From NCBI GenBank assembly GCA_037576195.1, contig CM075102.1, positions 35,646,745 to 35,710,744 on the forward strand: DNA of 64,000 nucleotides, written 5' to 3'. How positions within the stretch are numbered: position 1 is the first letter of the stretch; each line of letters begins with the position of its first letter. The stretch comes from Phytoseiulus persimilis (Eukaryota; Arthropoda; Arachnida; Mesostigmata; Phytoseiidae). The position numbers were made by a program, and so were the translations under genes. The notes below the pieces were generated by a model that saw only the letters and a program-made list of their open reading frames with translations, made no database searches and was not told the DNA's origin. Positions 44,571-58,352 of the stretch are shown here, one piece after another.

Positions 44571-47500
44571 CTTTCTAGAGCTTCTGACCCTGGCGAACAT
44601 CTTGCAGAACAGAACAGACCACTTGGTATGGTCCTGTCGACGGTCTAAAACCAAAACAAGATTCTCAACTCTTCCCCTCGCAGTGAACGTCATGCGTCAC
44701 CGAGGAAACATCCACATCGGCGGGAGAAACTCAGGGATGCTAATCGGTCTCACTCGGTAATTCGTTCCCAGTTCTCGGTTGATTCCCCGAGGGAAGGATT
44801 CTGGTTCGGGGAGAATGACCGCGTTATCTTTCCGTTTGTCGGATTCCGCTGCTTAGATCGATGGGTTCATCCGCCGGGACAACCGGGCGCGTCCCGGTCG
44901 GAACCCGGTTATGATTGAAATCACAAGACAGCTTTGTTTGCCTTGGGAAACTAGAAGAGAAAACTTTTTAATAAGACGCAAGTAGTATTTACTCGCTGCT
45001 TGCACGCTCGGGTTTCTGCAAGTTATCTCCTGCGCCATTCAAGGCTCCCTCAGAATTCCAAAAAACTTGCATACCGCGTTTCTGCTCCTCCGTCCCCAAG
45101 AAAATGAAAAAAAAAACTCAAAGCTCCGGACGATCATGTGACAGTTCTTTTGCCCCGAAAGTTTCCATTCCCCACCGATTGCCGAGGACTGTTGGATATG
45201 AGCTCAGTTGGAGGACGCATCCAGAGTTCATGCGAGACTCCCGCAATCGTTTTGACTTGATATGTTCCTCAAATCGTTGGAGAAACCCGTGTTCCGGTTG
45301 ATCTCTACTTGATGATGTTTTTCACCTCATATTCGTTCGAACCTGAGGCTCGCAGATCGTTGCCGACAACCATCGATTCCTCGGGGACGCAGTCGACTCG
45401 TAGACAGTCGGTGGTCGAGCTTAATCACAACCCCGGAGCAAACACTCTAAAATCCTCCCGCCGCAGCATTCGCAAACGAAGCCCGACCGGTTAGTAATTA
45501 CGAGGGAAGGATCGTATTTCATTTTTTTTCGAAAACGCGGTGATTATAATGATCGTCACCAGCGAACGCTGTCTCCGAGGAATGAGGATATTCTTTTCAG
45601 CCGACAGTCGCCTGCGAAATAAGTCGAATCTAGAGCGGCGAGGTTCTTACTTTCGCTCCTCCTCATTTCCGAAAGTCACTCATGCTTCGGAGGAATAACA
45701 GGAACTCGATAACGGCTGCTGGAATCTGCGCTCTTCCGGACGACCTTCAGAAGTCAACATGTTTTCTATGCGAGTGAGAATCGAAACCAGCATCATGTGA
45801 GATCGCCTTTCAACGGTCCCCACGTGGCTTCTCCCCTGTGATAAGAGCTGAGAAATGGTTTTCTGCTCCGTGGGAAAAGGGCGCGATTTCCATTCGTTAT
45901 CATGGAATCATTTTTCCGCGCAACGCTGGAGTTCCAACGCTTGCGTCGATGCGGAAATACTCACATGGGAGCCGAGAAACTCGCTCGAGGCGGGTCGAGC
46001 CCCCATCAACCTCGGCAACTGTTATACGAGCTGAGAAATTCACGCTGCCCACCCCTCGAATCGATTGCTGCCGATCGTTCGAATATCGACGGAAAACGGC
46101 ACACTATTCCCCCAAAGTGGGTCGATATAAGATCATGAATTCCGGGAATCGTCCTAGTTTCTCATTGCCCATCGGAAAGAGAAGCCGATGTGCCAGACCA
46201 CGGGGGACCAAGATAAGGTGGCATACCTGGATTCCCGGATGAGATCTTCAGAGAAAACCACCGCCTGTTCAGCACATGTGGGATCCGCGGAAAACGAGCC
46301 GCATGAAGCCCATGTTCCCTTTCCACCCGCGGAATAATTAGGACAGAAAACGGAGAGGACTTCCCTCGGCCAAGCTGTTCGGACCTCAATCTCTATCAGC
46401 CATATTTTCTTGCTACTTCGTCTCTGTTCAGTTTTGCTGGTAAGGACTAATTCCGAGCGATGCCGAGTCTCGGCGGGAGCCCAGACAAGGGTACAGATAC
46501 GTGCGCCGGAATGGTTCGGCTTCGCGGTCTGCAGCGTGCATGTTGAGCCGGAGCATACCAATCGAACAGTTCCGAGTCTCGCGTACGCAGCTCCCTCGAT
46601 CACTGTGGCAGGTCTCCCGATCCGGCATTGTGAGCTCTATCTCGCTCGTCGTCGAAGAACTTATTTCATCAGACAGTCAGGTGAAACCTCTGAAGAAGCT
46701 CTCTGTTGTGCATTGGAATTCTCGGATTGGCTCTGGCCTGTTGATTCGATGCGGTGTTGAGTTTCTTCCCCGCCAGAAGGGTCCTGAAACGGTCATCCTT
46801 GGCTTGACAATTGGTTCACCGCTGCCGGCATAGGGATTCCATCCCATCAACAGGCTGCTGTTTCCTCTCCCTGCTGTCGTCTCGCGGCGGTCTCTCTCCC
46901 ATCCTTGGATACCTGGACCCTTTCCTTCGTTTTGTAGGAGCAACAGGAGAGCAGAAACAGTGGCTTTGCCAACCTGCCCGCTTGGCTGTCGGCCCGTTTG
47001 CCCAACCGACCAGTAGGTCGCTCCCGCTGGTTCGGTGGGTTCTTCGCTCGAAGGGCGGGGGGAAGGGGCTGGTTTCCTTGCCTGTGAGGCTAGCTAGCCA
47101 GCGAGCTATCCCCTAGTCGGCAGCCAGGCAGCCAGCTGGCCAGCCAGTTGGGGAGAAAGGGCCCTCGAGGAGGAGGGTCTGGCCCTTCCTCCCGAGCCTA
47201 TTTCGTCGAGTCTCGTCGTAGAAGCCCCTCCAGACAGAGCCCTCCTATGATCGTGCACGCAAACTTGTGCTCCGTGCACCGGGCTCGAATCGCCCACGCT
47301 GCTCGCTGACGTTTCAACTCGGCTCCTCGAGCGTTCCCGTTCACAGAACTAGCTCCACGTCAACTCCATAGTGGTTCGATTCGTCTTCGGCGACCGTGAG
47401 TTTCACTTCTTCGTACATTGCGCACGAATTTTTTCTTTGCAGTTGTAGAATACCTTGATGATGAACTCGATCGCGCGTTCGTACATCGCGGGAATGATTT

Positions 47501-47808
47501 GAAGGTGTTTGGTATTGTTTACGTGCTAAGCGACTCATTTGGAGAGGTGGGAGGAATCTACTTCGTTCAACAATGAAGAGCAAGCGAGCGCGTTTTTTTT
47601 TCTGCAAACCGCTACGATAAGATCACTTCGTGGAAGCCGAAGATTCGTGCCGATATCAAAAAAGTTGGATTTCGATCTGAGTTCACATTGATTATGTGGT
47701 TCCTGTCCTGAAACTTGTTCGGTCAGGACGACTCTCTCTGACACATAGTGAGCTTTTGTAACAGGAAATTAGTTTCTCCATTCTTCTCGGAGCAATATGT
47801 TTTTTTTT

Positions 47809-47823
47809 CTCTCTCTCTCTCTC
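47809..47823 (+). repeat. CT dinucleotide microsatellite
   Basis: About eight CT units directly after a run of T. Confidence 0.9.
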
Positions 47824-50800
47824 GCCGTCGTGCTGGTGGTGGTGGCAGTCCATATCATTCCCCGATGAATTCTCGTTCTCGGATGCTTTGTGCCGGCGGA
47901 TCCTTCTTCATCGCCGACATCGGTGGGTGTCTAGTGGCTTCAACATTTTCCCCTGCATTTTCTGTTCCCTATTTTACGCGGTCTCGGAGCCTCCCGCCCC
48001 TCATTGTTCGTTTTTATCAAGGCTCGATTCTGTTCCGCCGGCTTTGAACTCGATTCCGAGGCCACCTGTTGTTCCTGAGGTCCTCAGCATGGTCGGACTC
48101 CACCGGCCGAAGTTTTGCGCTCCACCATCTTCCGAAACGTCGCCTATAATCTGCTCCTCTCGACACTCGAACCTTGGGACGACCCCAAGAAGTGCTCCAA
48201 ACTCAGAGCCTTCAGGGTCTTCGGAAAACGCGTCGCTCGGATCCGAGAATGAGTCTCGGATCGCTCTGAATCTGAATCGCTCGAGACTGAGGTCTTTCTG
48301 CCATTGAGAGCGACGCTCCGGATTTCGGCGTCAACTCCTCGACACCGTATCCAAGTAGCTCGGTTTGCCCCCAATCTGTTCTGAATTTTCCCCGTTGCGC
48401 ACTCCTCTCGCTCCCCTTCCGCCAGCGTGAATCGTTCGTTGTTCTCTGACGGCCCCTGGCAGTTAGTCGCGTTCATGATGAGTCGACCGACTCACTGGAC
48501 GGACGGACGGACTCGGAGCAACTTTTTCCCCCGACGGATAGCGAGAGACGAGCAATTTTGCTTGAGCCGCTGCTGTTGCTGCTTCTCCTATCCTGAGCTG
48601 CTGCCTCGTTACCTGGGAATGGTTTTTTCCTAGTCAGACAGCAGCCACCACGGCCCCTCGCTGGAAAAGTACTTGAGTCAGAACGGGGATTAACTCTCGT
48701 CCTCCATTTTCTCCTCGATGCTCTCCCCGTGATGTTCTCCTTGATCTCCGTGCTGCTCCCCCGGTGCCCTCTCTCTCGTCCCATCTCGTGCCCCATTCCC
48801 CCTCGTTTGCGCGACGGCCGATTAGAAACAGCATAAGGTCGATTATTCCGAGTCGGACTCCTACGAGAACTCGACCAGCCGATCCCGCCGCCGCCGCTGA
48901 GAACTGGAACGACTCGAGAAGGAAGCGAAAAGCGATCGTGTCTATGATTCAACCACAGCTTTACGGCTCCGTCGACGCAGTATTTCCGGCTCTCGGCGCT
49001 ACTTCTAATCGCAGCGGACAATGCTCCTGTGGGGGAGATTCCGCTGCTAGGGCTGCCGAAGCGAAGTGACCGTCGGCCGCACGGCAGTCAATTGGTCGCA
49101 GGCTTGAGAAAACTTGCCAACAAGCAACCAGCCACTTCGAGGGCCGGCAGAGAGGATCTGAGCGAAGCAGGGTGGGATGGGGAAAGCCGCCGCCGCCGTC
49201 AGCCGAAGGCAGGAACAGCGGCACGCTGGTGGAGACCGTGCGGGGGAGCAGACAGCCACAATGACTTGTGGCCTGCTCGGTCACTGGAGAGTGGGTGGCC
49301 TGGCCAGCTGCCCGACTGAGGGTTGATTGTTGATGGCTGGGCGACTCGACGCACGGGGGCTTCATGAAACTTGAAGCTTCCAGCGAGCTCTCCGCGTTCG
49401 CCGCTTCCTCTCTTCTTCCTCCTCCCCAGCAGGCTACTCCGATGGTCGAGCTTCTCCATTCCCAGCCGTAGTGGCGAGTCCGCCGCTTCTCAGATGTTCG
49501 CTCCAAGTATATACACGCGCTGCCTGTTTTCTCCTGCCGGTGAGAATTGGTGTTGCAAGCGCCGCCGACGCCAGGAGTAATGAGTTGGCCGTTCCGTGGT
49601 GGTGGGGCGTCGGAAAAATCGGGCGATCGGTGACAGAATCGATGGAAGGGTCAGCGGGAGCGTTAGGGAGTAGATAAGTCCGAGGCTTGGGATAAATTAC
49701 GACAGCGCCGACGAAAGCCGCCACACGGAGGGAGACGAGCCGGGGCACGGGCGGACCCACAACCAGCCGTTGCCGTCGTTGAAAGTGGCTCAATCTTCCT
49801 TTTAATTAACTATGCTTAGAAGGGCGAACCACCACGGCCACAAGGACCATCCCGCGCCTGGTTCTGCCTGACTCCTGAACAAGGAAGGACCAACGACCAC
49901 GAGGAAAGAACGTTATTCAAGGAGTGGTTTTCCAACTCCTCCTCTTCTTCGTCGTCGTCGGCTGCTCACATATTGCTCGAGGTTTCCGAGGGCTCTCCCT
50001 CCCCAATCTGTTCTCGCCGCCTCTTTTCAGAGACTTTCCTTCTGCTGAGCTGGCAGGCGAGCGAGCGAGCAAAGCGCCAGCAAAACGGGGCTCCTTTCAG
50101 AACCTCCGCCTCACGCTCTTTTTTGTCCACTTCGTTTGATTCTATAACGAGTTTCTTCTCTCTCAGAACGGACACTGTGAGAGAAGTTACCTCTTGGTCC
50201 AAATCCGCGCTGTCACGCTTCCGCGTTCGAGCCGCGCGTTCCAATCGTTCTCCCCCCTTATTTTTAGGCGTCGTAGGTGTTTCTACCCCCCTGAACCGCT
50301 ATAGAATCCAATTCCTCACCTAAATCGGTAACAATTTTGCCTGTCGGCCTCCGGACCTGCGCGCGCTCCTCGGTCCGGAGCGTTTGAGGCAAGTCGTATG
50401 AGTTCTTTGTCTCAGAGCGGCCCGTCAACGGTCGAATTTGGCGGGGGATTGGGCCTGCTCTCATGTTATCGGATCGAGCTTCACGGCATGCCAAAAGCAA
50501 GTCGGTCAACGAATCCCGTCGTCGAGCAGGATCCACGAGACGCGACCGCACGACAGACCAACACGTGAGTCGTTTGCTGCGGCAAACGAGGCTGCGTTTT
50601 TTCATACGGAAGGGATAACACGGCGTGCCCGCGTCGGTGGGAGCTACGTAGCAGGGATGAAATGCCGCCGCCACCGCCGTTCCCACCGCCAACACCAAGC
50701 TACAACCGACACCACAAGCGGTACGAAGAATTTCAATATGTGTCTCCGTCCGTCGGCTGGTTTGTTGGTAGGTCCCGCCGCGGTCGGTCCCTACGCCTGG

Positions 50801-51264
50801 CTGCTTTGTTGGCGGCTTCTGGAGCCCGCTTGTTGTTGGCGGCAAAGTCGGCGTCACCAACCAAAAAAGTTTATAATCAGGGCAAGCTGTCTGACGTCAC
50901 TGCTGCGAGCCCTCGTTCCAAACAGAGCCGCCGATCAAAGAACATTGAGAGCATTGAAAACGTGACAGTCGAGTGCGATGCGCTGCTGGCCGAGCAGCCG
51001 ATCGGGCGGCCCCTGATGAGCTCACTCCATGAAGTCGCGCCAAAATCGAGCGCATGCGACTCCCGTTCGGACATGGTCCACGCTCCAGCTCCGAGCCGAA
51101 CGAAGGAACATCGCGAGCTCCGGACTCGAGAAGTCGCCCGACGGAACAGGGGTACCGGGATGGTACCGTGCGCGGCATCCTCGGTGAGAACCTTCGGAAC
51201 TTTTTGCCGCAGGGAGACTGCCACATCAACTTCGACAAACAACTTTCTGCGACTGATCGATCCA

Positions 51265-51283
51265 TCAGTCAGTCAGTCAGTCA
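51265..51283 (+). repeat. CAGT tetranucleotide repeat
   Basis: About five units of CAGT, followed by degenerate copies (CAATCAGGCAGT). Confidence 0.9.
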
Positions 51284-51590
51284 ATCAGGCAGTTCGCGCC
51301 ATTCATGCTATCGAACGGCCTCACGGACGTGGCGCCGTCGCCCGGGCAACAAATTGATATTGGAACGTCGCTCGTCGGCAGCGGCGGCTCTGTCTTTTCC
51401 TCTCGACGAACTCGCCGTCTGTCCTCCGGTCCGTACTCCCCTCCGCCAGGCCGTCTGACGGGACAGCTCTCAGTCGAACAATGAGCCCCTCCCTCCTGAA
51501 CATCAGACAACAACTCCTAAGGAGCTTGTAATTTCCCAGTAATTAGAGAGACAGTCGGTCGCTTCGTCGGTCAGCCAGGGGAGCAGCGTC

Positions 51591-51604
51591 CGACCGACCG
51601 ACCG
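51591..51604 (+). repeat. CGAC tetranucleotide repeat
   Basis: Three to four units of CGAC (CGACCGACCGACCG), with related GTCGGTC words just upstream. Confidence 0.8.
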
Positions 51605-54600
51605 GGCACGCTTGCGGGCGGCGGACGCGGGAAAGACACAGACCAGCACTGAGTGTTCCGTCGCCGTTAAATTAAATAGTGATTAAATGAGCGGCGGCGG
51701 CCAGCACCCTCTTACCTAGAGTTCCATGCTCGCTCCGCCACCCGTTCGATCCTTGGCCAACGACCGGTTGCACACCGAAGTCAACGAACCGATGAAGAGT
51801 GCGCATCGGCTCCATCCATTGCGGAGTATTTCCCGCAACCCGCAGACATGAGCGCGAGAAGGTGTTTCCGCAGCTCCGATACTTAAAACGCTTCCCAGCG
51901 TGAAATAGGTGGTTACGGACCAAGCCCAGAGGCAGGAATTCGTTTCCAAAACGATTCGCCATAGGATCGATCTGATATTGTGAACGCGAACGAGGCTTTA
52001 TTTTTCCCCGCGGGGAGAGAGATGGCGAAGAGATATTGATTCGACGACCCCGCTCGACAATTATGCCCAACGTTACCTAAGCCCGTCGGGTGATGGCGGC
52101 GCCTACGGCCTGGGCCCTCGCGGTTGCTTTGTCTTCGGTAGAGAGTTAACCACTCTCCAGGGATTTGTGGTCGGAGCTTTCGGAGGGGAATTGCTGATTA
52201 AACGCCTCTGCCGTTGGCTCACCACGTGGAGTTGCAGCCCTGTTCATTCTGCCAGGCGGCTTGCCAGGCGGGGAATGGCCCCAAATCCGCGAGCAAGGCT
52301 TCCGTGAGTCGGCTGCCACGGTTCCAAGAGCGTTCTCATGCGTTGACAATCCGTTTACGTGGGACTCGAGCGAGTTCTGCGGATGACGACTCAGTTCTCC
52401 AGTCTAATGGCCACCGCCGTATCCACCGCCCGGTTCACGGATACGTACATATGTACATGAAGATGTGCTAGGTGTCTTCGTTGTTAGGTATGCGATGTAG
52501 ACACGATTGTTGCGGCGAGCAAATCACGGATGAATAATTTGTTGATGATCCCGGCTGAAATCATTCACTGTGCGACGGATCGTGCACGGATTCGCTAATA
52601 GACTTCTGGATTCCGAATCCTTAGTCCTCGGAGCTCGCCGGGAGCGGCGAGCCCGCGGTCCGATCTCAGAAAACCTGCGACGGATGGCGGATCCGGAATG
52701 GTTCGAGGTTTCATGAAACCACGCTGAGCATTCCTGCTGGGGCGAGAGAGAGGAGAGAACGAAACAGAAAATATCGGGAGGATCCTGTAACGTGAGCCTT
52801 TGTGCCTCGGTAAGACTATCCTGAGCACGGAGCAAAGAAAAAACGGATAAACGCATATGCTGCCGTCGATGCGGCTGGGGCCGCTGCCGCGGGAAGCTTG
52901 TCGCTCGAAGAGAGAGGAAATTTGTGTGCTCAGTATTACAGCTTTTTTTTCCCGCCACCGACCCGCCTTCGTTCGCCCATCCGAAAACAGCCGGGTCAAC
53001 AGCGGTTCTGAGATTGTTGATTTTGCTGCCGCTGCGGCCGTTCTTGCGGCCGCCGCCTAAATATATTGTTTGAGTCAACAAGCAAGCCCTCATCTCAAGC
53101 AGATACTGTTTTCAGCAGCTGCACTCGAACCAGACGACTTCCAATATTTCACTTCAGAAAGAAAATCGCCGGATCCGAACTCTGAAGAGGATGGTGAGCT
53201 CGAGCGCCCTCGGCTGGTGCGGTTTTTCCTCAGAGGAGCTCTCGGCGACGGAGATTATCCCGGCTTTGTCGATCTCGGTTCTGACCAAACGGAGGTGGAG
53301 CACCACGGGCGAATCGTGGCCAGACTGCCGTGAACCGTATTGCTACCAGAAACGGAACGAGTGGCTGAGAAGTCCACGGCGCGTCGCGTGTGCGGCTCGA
53401 AGCCAACGCCGACGGGGCTCGTTTCCGCGAGAACTCGACTGGCACGTACATATGTGCAACCCGGTGTGCGAAACGCCAACAGCCGGGTGAAAGTCAATCC
53501 GAGCATCTCCGGAAATAATTGGAGTGATACTCCATCGAGTACGACTGCGTGAGCGCCACGCTCGTCGACAACAAGAGGTTTCGAGGAGGTCGGAGCGATG
53601 AATTCAATCTCAAAGTCAATGGAACCTGCCTCACTGAGCAGCGGACGGCCTGCTCGTCGAGCGGGAAAGCAGCCGAACCGGCGTGCTCCGCCGGAGTTGA
53701 TGGGAGTTATTTGAAAAGCACAAACAAGGTACTCGACGCGACATCTCTTTCAACAGGGTTTCAACATTTGCTATGTGCACGGACGGATCAATTCATGGAG
53801 AGATCCCGAGGATTTCGAGCGCATATGGAGGCGCTGACGGGTTGCCATTGATTGACGTGCGCCTACGTGCAATCGAACTCCGGGGAGGTGGAGGAGGAGG
53901 AGAGGGGCTACTATCTCCATGACTGATGAGAGCGTGTTCTCATCGAAAGAGCCGGCCTGGAGTATGCTTCCAGCGTTGGATCAAGATGAGCGATTATTGA
54001 GGGTGAGTCTTCGGATTGGAGCCATCTCGTTCGACTTGATGAACCACCCGATCGGCGAGTGACGATTGAAGACGATCGGAGACGACTTGATTTGACATCG
54101 TCGAGTGCTCCTTCCACGCATCTGTTTCGAGGTTGCTCCCCCCCCTCCCCCTGGTTGACCGCCATTCGGGCACTTGCGCTGGTCGTCACGACCGTTTGCT
54201 TGCTCAAATTGTCGAAATCAAAGTAGATCCCAGGAGGGAGCGAACGAATATGAAGAAGAGGGGGGGGGACGCGTATTACGTGCTGTATCCGGTGAATCTC
54301 TCGCCGTTGTTTTAGTGGCGAACAACGCCGGAGCACATTGTTGTTCGGCAGGCGAACGAACCGCGGCTTGCTCTGGAGGGCAGACGGGTATGGCGCTTCC
54401 CATGCGCTATTACGACTCCACTCCTCTTTTTTCTGAGGTAGTTCCTCTTCGTGTTTTCTTCCCGTACACTATTCCAGCGGGGAGAAACCCTTAGCATTCA
54501 AAAGACGGCTGCGGCCGTGGCACCACAGCAACAGCCAGCACCACCACCTGTGGTGAGACGGAGGGAACGAACAGGGAAGCAGAGAAGAGCCGAGCGTGCA

Positions 54601-57600
54601 AGCGGCGGCGGCGAAGCGACCAGTGGAACTGTGCGAACAAGATTGGAACAAGCAGCAACCAAGCCTCCGTGCTTTCTTCTTTTCGTTCTCCTCGCTGCTC
54701 ATCCTGAACGAACTAGAGAACGAACGGCGGACGAGGAGGGGACGAGAGAAATACGACGACGAAAGAGAACGCAGAGAAAGCTGGCCGAGGGGAGGGGGCG
54801 GAACATCCTCCTCCTGATTCTGCGCTGCTTTTCAATTACTTTTCTTAGCGCCGCCACAGCGGCCAGCAACCGCTAGAGCGGCCGCATTGCTACCTCAACA
54901 GGACGACCAGACCTTCGGTCGCATGCCTCCTTGTTCTTCTGACGGCCAGTCGTGCCATCGGGAGAAGGACGGAGCCCGACAGAAAGCCCGAGCAGGACGC
55001 GACCCCAGGACCGGACCATGGGGGACACCGTCCGGAATTTCGGAGACGAGTTCGGCGGCCCGTTCTGAGAGTGATTCGAGCAACGATTCAAAGGAGAAAC
55101 GAAAGTGGTTAAGAATCTTAGAGAAACTGCACTCTTCGTGGGTCCGCCACCCGATAGGAACGAGAGGAGAAAAGAGGGCCTAGGAGAGAATAAAAGGGAG
55201 GAGACGACGGAGCTTCCTCGCAAAACCGCTCCAGCGGCAGTGGGGTGGAGGCGGCTGTCGCGAACATCGTTGCAAGCTCCGTCGTCGGCTCTTTCTCCGC
55301 TTTGCGTCTCTGTTTTCTGCTTCTCTTATAAAAAGGAAGACTTGTGGTGGGTGAGTGGGCGCTCGGGTGGACGTCCCAGGGCAAGAGTGTGCGCGACTGT
55401 GTGTGTGTGTCTTCTAATCTGTCCGCAGTCGCACAATAGCCATCTGGTTCGAGGAGCAGCTGCATCGCCGCCTGGCTCGCTGGCTTGCAGGCATGGGAGC
55501 AATTTTTGACGAAGATCACATCACTCACGGAGCGTTCATTCCAATTCTGGATTCTCCGCCCACTGACCCGAATTCGCCCACTCATGAGAGCCCCTCGTGG
55601 TTTGCACCTCACTGAAGCCAGAGATGTCACCTTCCGGAAAAAGAGCCGAAGCGGAAGACGATCGTTCATTGACGTAGCTGCACACGCCGCCCTCTAGGAC
55701 AATGTTGTTTGGCGGTCGCTCATTACCATCCTCCTCATCTTCTTCGCAGCTTCTCAGTCCCTCGATTTCGTCCCCGGTTCTCTCGGACTCGACGAAAAAC
55801 GCTCGGCTGTCTCCTCGATCCCGCTACTTCCGTCGCGAAAGCTAGTTCGCTTGCCCGACGTATTGCGCGAACACCTCAGCCCCATGATCGGGAGAACGGG
55901 AAATATCCATGGGCGCGGATGGAAGTCAAGTTTTTCTTCCTCGGTTTTAATTACGAGCGAGCGGGGACACGGTGCGTGGCTCCAGGGCTGGGGAACCGTT
56001 GGAGCGAGGAGCGGAGGAAACAAGTGGCTTTGATAGGGTCCGCGCTGATCGGCTCGTTTGTTAGCCGACCTGTTAGCTTGTTCGTTTCCTCGCTCGCCAG
56101 CTGAAAATTGGTGCGTACTCGGTCAAAAAACGGCGAAAACGCTCGTCCTCGGTACGCGATTCCTCGCTGGCCCAAGTTTGGCTAGCTGAAGCCGCAGTAT
56201 CTTCTGGTGGCCGTTGGAAAATTCCGCGGAGGAGTGTAGTGCCCGCTGTGTGATAAGGTGATGATCACTGAGTCTCCAGCCATCAAATCTGCCGACTCAC
56301 CGAGCGGTCAACCGCGCCTCAGGTGAGTAGAAGTTTCACCTGAGCTTGGGTGCTGCATGTTGCTGACGGAAATGTGAAGCAGATGCTATGTAGGGAAAAA
56401 CGACGGAGAGTCAAGATCCGGGACAGACGCTCAGGGGAAAAGAACCGGGAACGTCGGAGCAGCACAAAAACCTTGTCGTACCAAAGCCAGCTTCAACTAG
56501 TCATTCACAAATATTGCAGCATGGCGGTTCCGGCGCGACACTAATTGGCAGCATCGAACCGACGTGAACCAGGACTAGGATAAGCATCAACGAATCATTC
56601 TTTCGAACTCTCCCGGACTGTTTTTCGCTGAATCTGTGGAGCTTGGGAACGAGAATTGACTTCGGAGACGGGGGAACGTGCGCCGAGTCTCGGTGACCTA
56701 GAAATTCCTAACGTTTAACCTCTTATGATCACTGACACAATTTACAAACACGTGGTTCGTTGATATCAAGCAGCTCTCCGCCCGGAGAAATCTCGCGCAC
56801 GTTTTTCTCGGGATACTCCATCCTGAAATGGGCAGCGCCGATACAGGGTTTAGAACGACGAGGAACATCCGGTCGGCACCGGCCGAGAGCATGCGACCAG
56901 AGTTGTCCGCGTCGAGATATTCTCAAAGTGAGGTCACTGGTCGGCTGAACGAATCCTCGAGCTGACTCTTCGACGCATCTGACTGCTCCCTTGCCGTTAT
57001 TGCTTCATTAATGTAATCTAACAGATGAGCAAGTTTCTGTTGCTGTGGCGACCATCTGTGTTATTGCTGCAGTGAAAGAGCTTTGAGTCACGCGGCCGCG
57101 TACTCTCCTGTTGAACCATTCCCTGACTCAATAAATCTTTGTTTGTATGCTGTAGTGACAAACGGCACCGATTTCCTGAGTCCGGAGAGGCATGCCGCTC
57201 AACACGTCGCAAGCGCGCTTCAACGTCTTGGACACGCTGCAGCAAACGCATTACAACCAGGAATGGTAACGCGTTGGCTACATACCTGACTGTCCCTGGC
57301 AAGCGGCTGCGTGGCAGGACTTCCTGATAGGGCGGGCGCTGCGTTAGCTAGCTAGGTATGCGGCAGTGCTTGTTGGTATGAAGGCTTGACAGGGGTCGAC
57401 AGGGCTCACTTTGCTCGCCTTTGGCAGCAGCGTGTACCTTTACCCGACCGGGGGGAAAGCGAGCGGCCGACTAACATCCGGCCGCAGACCTCTGCCGATG
57501 ACAAGCTATTTAACGCGTTGAACAAAAAAAAGGGAAAACCCAGCTGATGGGAGCAAAGAAAAAGCCATGTGCATGCAGTTCAAAGGCCGCTTCATCACGA

Positions 57601-57812
57601 GGCTTTGCGTCGTCGTCGTCTTCGTTGCGGCGATGCCAGCCATCGGTGATCGAGGGTGGTCGGTCCGGGTTGCAATCTACTGTTGCTGATTCTGCCTTTA
57701 CTGGTTTTACTGCGAGAATGAGGCCCAGAAGAAACCAGTTGCTCCGGTCGGTTGAACGGTCGGCCAACGGGCTACCTGATTCGACCGTACAATGGGCTCG
57801 TTGGGAATTGAG

Positions 57813-58352
57813 ATGGCGGAGCATGACTCGGGGAGTAGCCGAAAGGGCTCTCCGTGGAGAGTCGGGAGGAAGTTATTTGGTGAAGCGCTGGGAAGTCGTT
57901 GGCGGGGAAGAATAGGGTCGCCGGAGGGGCAGCTACATGGCAGTGGGACGAGTGAAGCAGCAAGAGAAAAAAGGCCGAAGGAAGCCAACGTAGGCAACAT
58001 AGGAGGCTTCACCAACGTCGATTCAAACGACAGGCGAACAACAACGACGACGCCACCAGAAGCGGATCAAAACACCCAATGCTCGGAGGGAGCGATTGGA
58101 GTAAGAACACTAACAGCACAAATCAATGAAAGGCGCAGCTTCACTCGTTTTGTGGGGTTTCACAAGTCTGTGCACTCCGCCCTTATTACCGCCGAGAGCC
58201 GGAGCGAAGCAGACGAACAGATTATGGAATATTTAAAGCGTTCTAGCATTCAGACGAATCCAGTTGGAACAACTCGATTCCGTTTCGTCGGGAGATCAGC
58301 TCCTCGATTCAATCTGAATATTGATCTGGACACCCTCGCCCGCCGCGTTTAG
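57813..58352 (+). CDS. Open reading frame of 179 codons, unknown, doubtful
   Basis: Longest intact ATG-to-stop frame in the last 20 kb. The ATG at 57813 (GAGATGGCG) has a good Kozak context; another lies seven codons upstream at 57792. The N-terminal half is Gly/Ser/Arg-rich and probably disordered. There is a Thr run (TTTTTPPEAD), and the C-terminal 60 residues are more ordered (EADEQIMEYLKRSS, then FNLNIDLDTLARRV). No domain is recognised. By rough count, about one frame this long is expected by chance in the window, so it could be non-coding. Confidence 0.25.
   Translation: MAEHDSGSSRKGSPWRVGRKLFGEALGSRWRGRIGSPEGQLHGSGTSEAAREKRPKEANVGNIGGFTNVDSNDRRTTTTTPPEADQNTQCSEGAIGVRTLTAQINERRSFTRFVGFHKSVHSALITAESRSEADEQIMEYLKRSSIQTNPVGTTRFRFVGRSAPRFNLNIDLDTLARRV

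Larger units (their letters stand above)
44571..57812. other. 13-kb region without recognisable gene
   Basis: Includes the LSM1 promoter side just above 44570. From about 46 kb the sequence becomes GC-richer, with many short CAG/CCG/GGAC-type simple repeats and multi-frame openness on both strands (for example 48473-49021 and 50662-51357), which I take as compositional. No homeobox, zinc finger, kinase or transposase motif was seen. Local AT-rich islets such as TTTTAATTAACT (49800) and TTAAATTAAATAGTGATTAAAT (51666) could be regulatory. It may be a long intron of the AT-hook gene or an upstream regulatory domain. Confidence 0.4.

Noticed and set aside
48473-49021. A 182-codon minus-strand frame rich in Ser, Arg and Gly
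   Set aside because: Compositional; several frames on both strands are open together across simple repeats.
50662-51357. A 231-codon plus-strand frame
   Set aside because: Begins in CCG/CCA triplet repeats and includes the CAGT repeat translated as SVSQSV. Opposing frames are open too.
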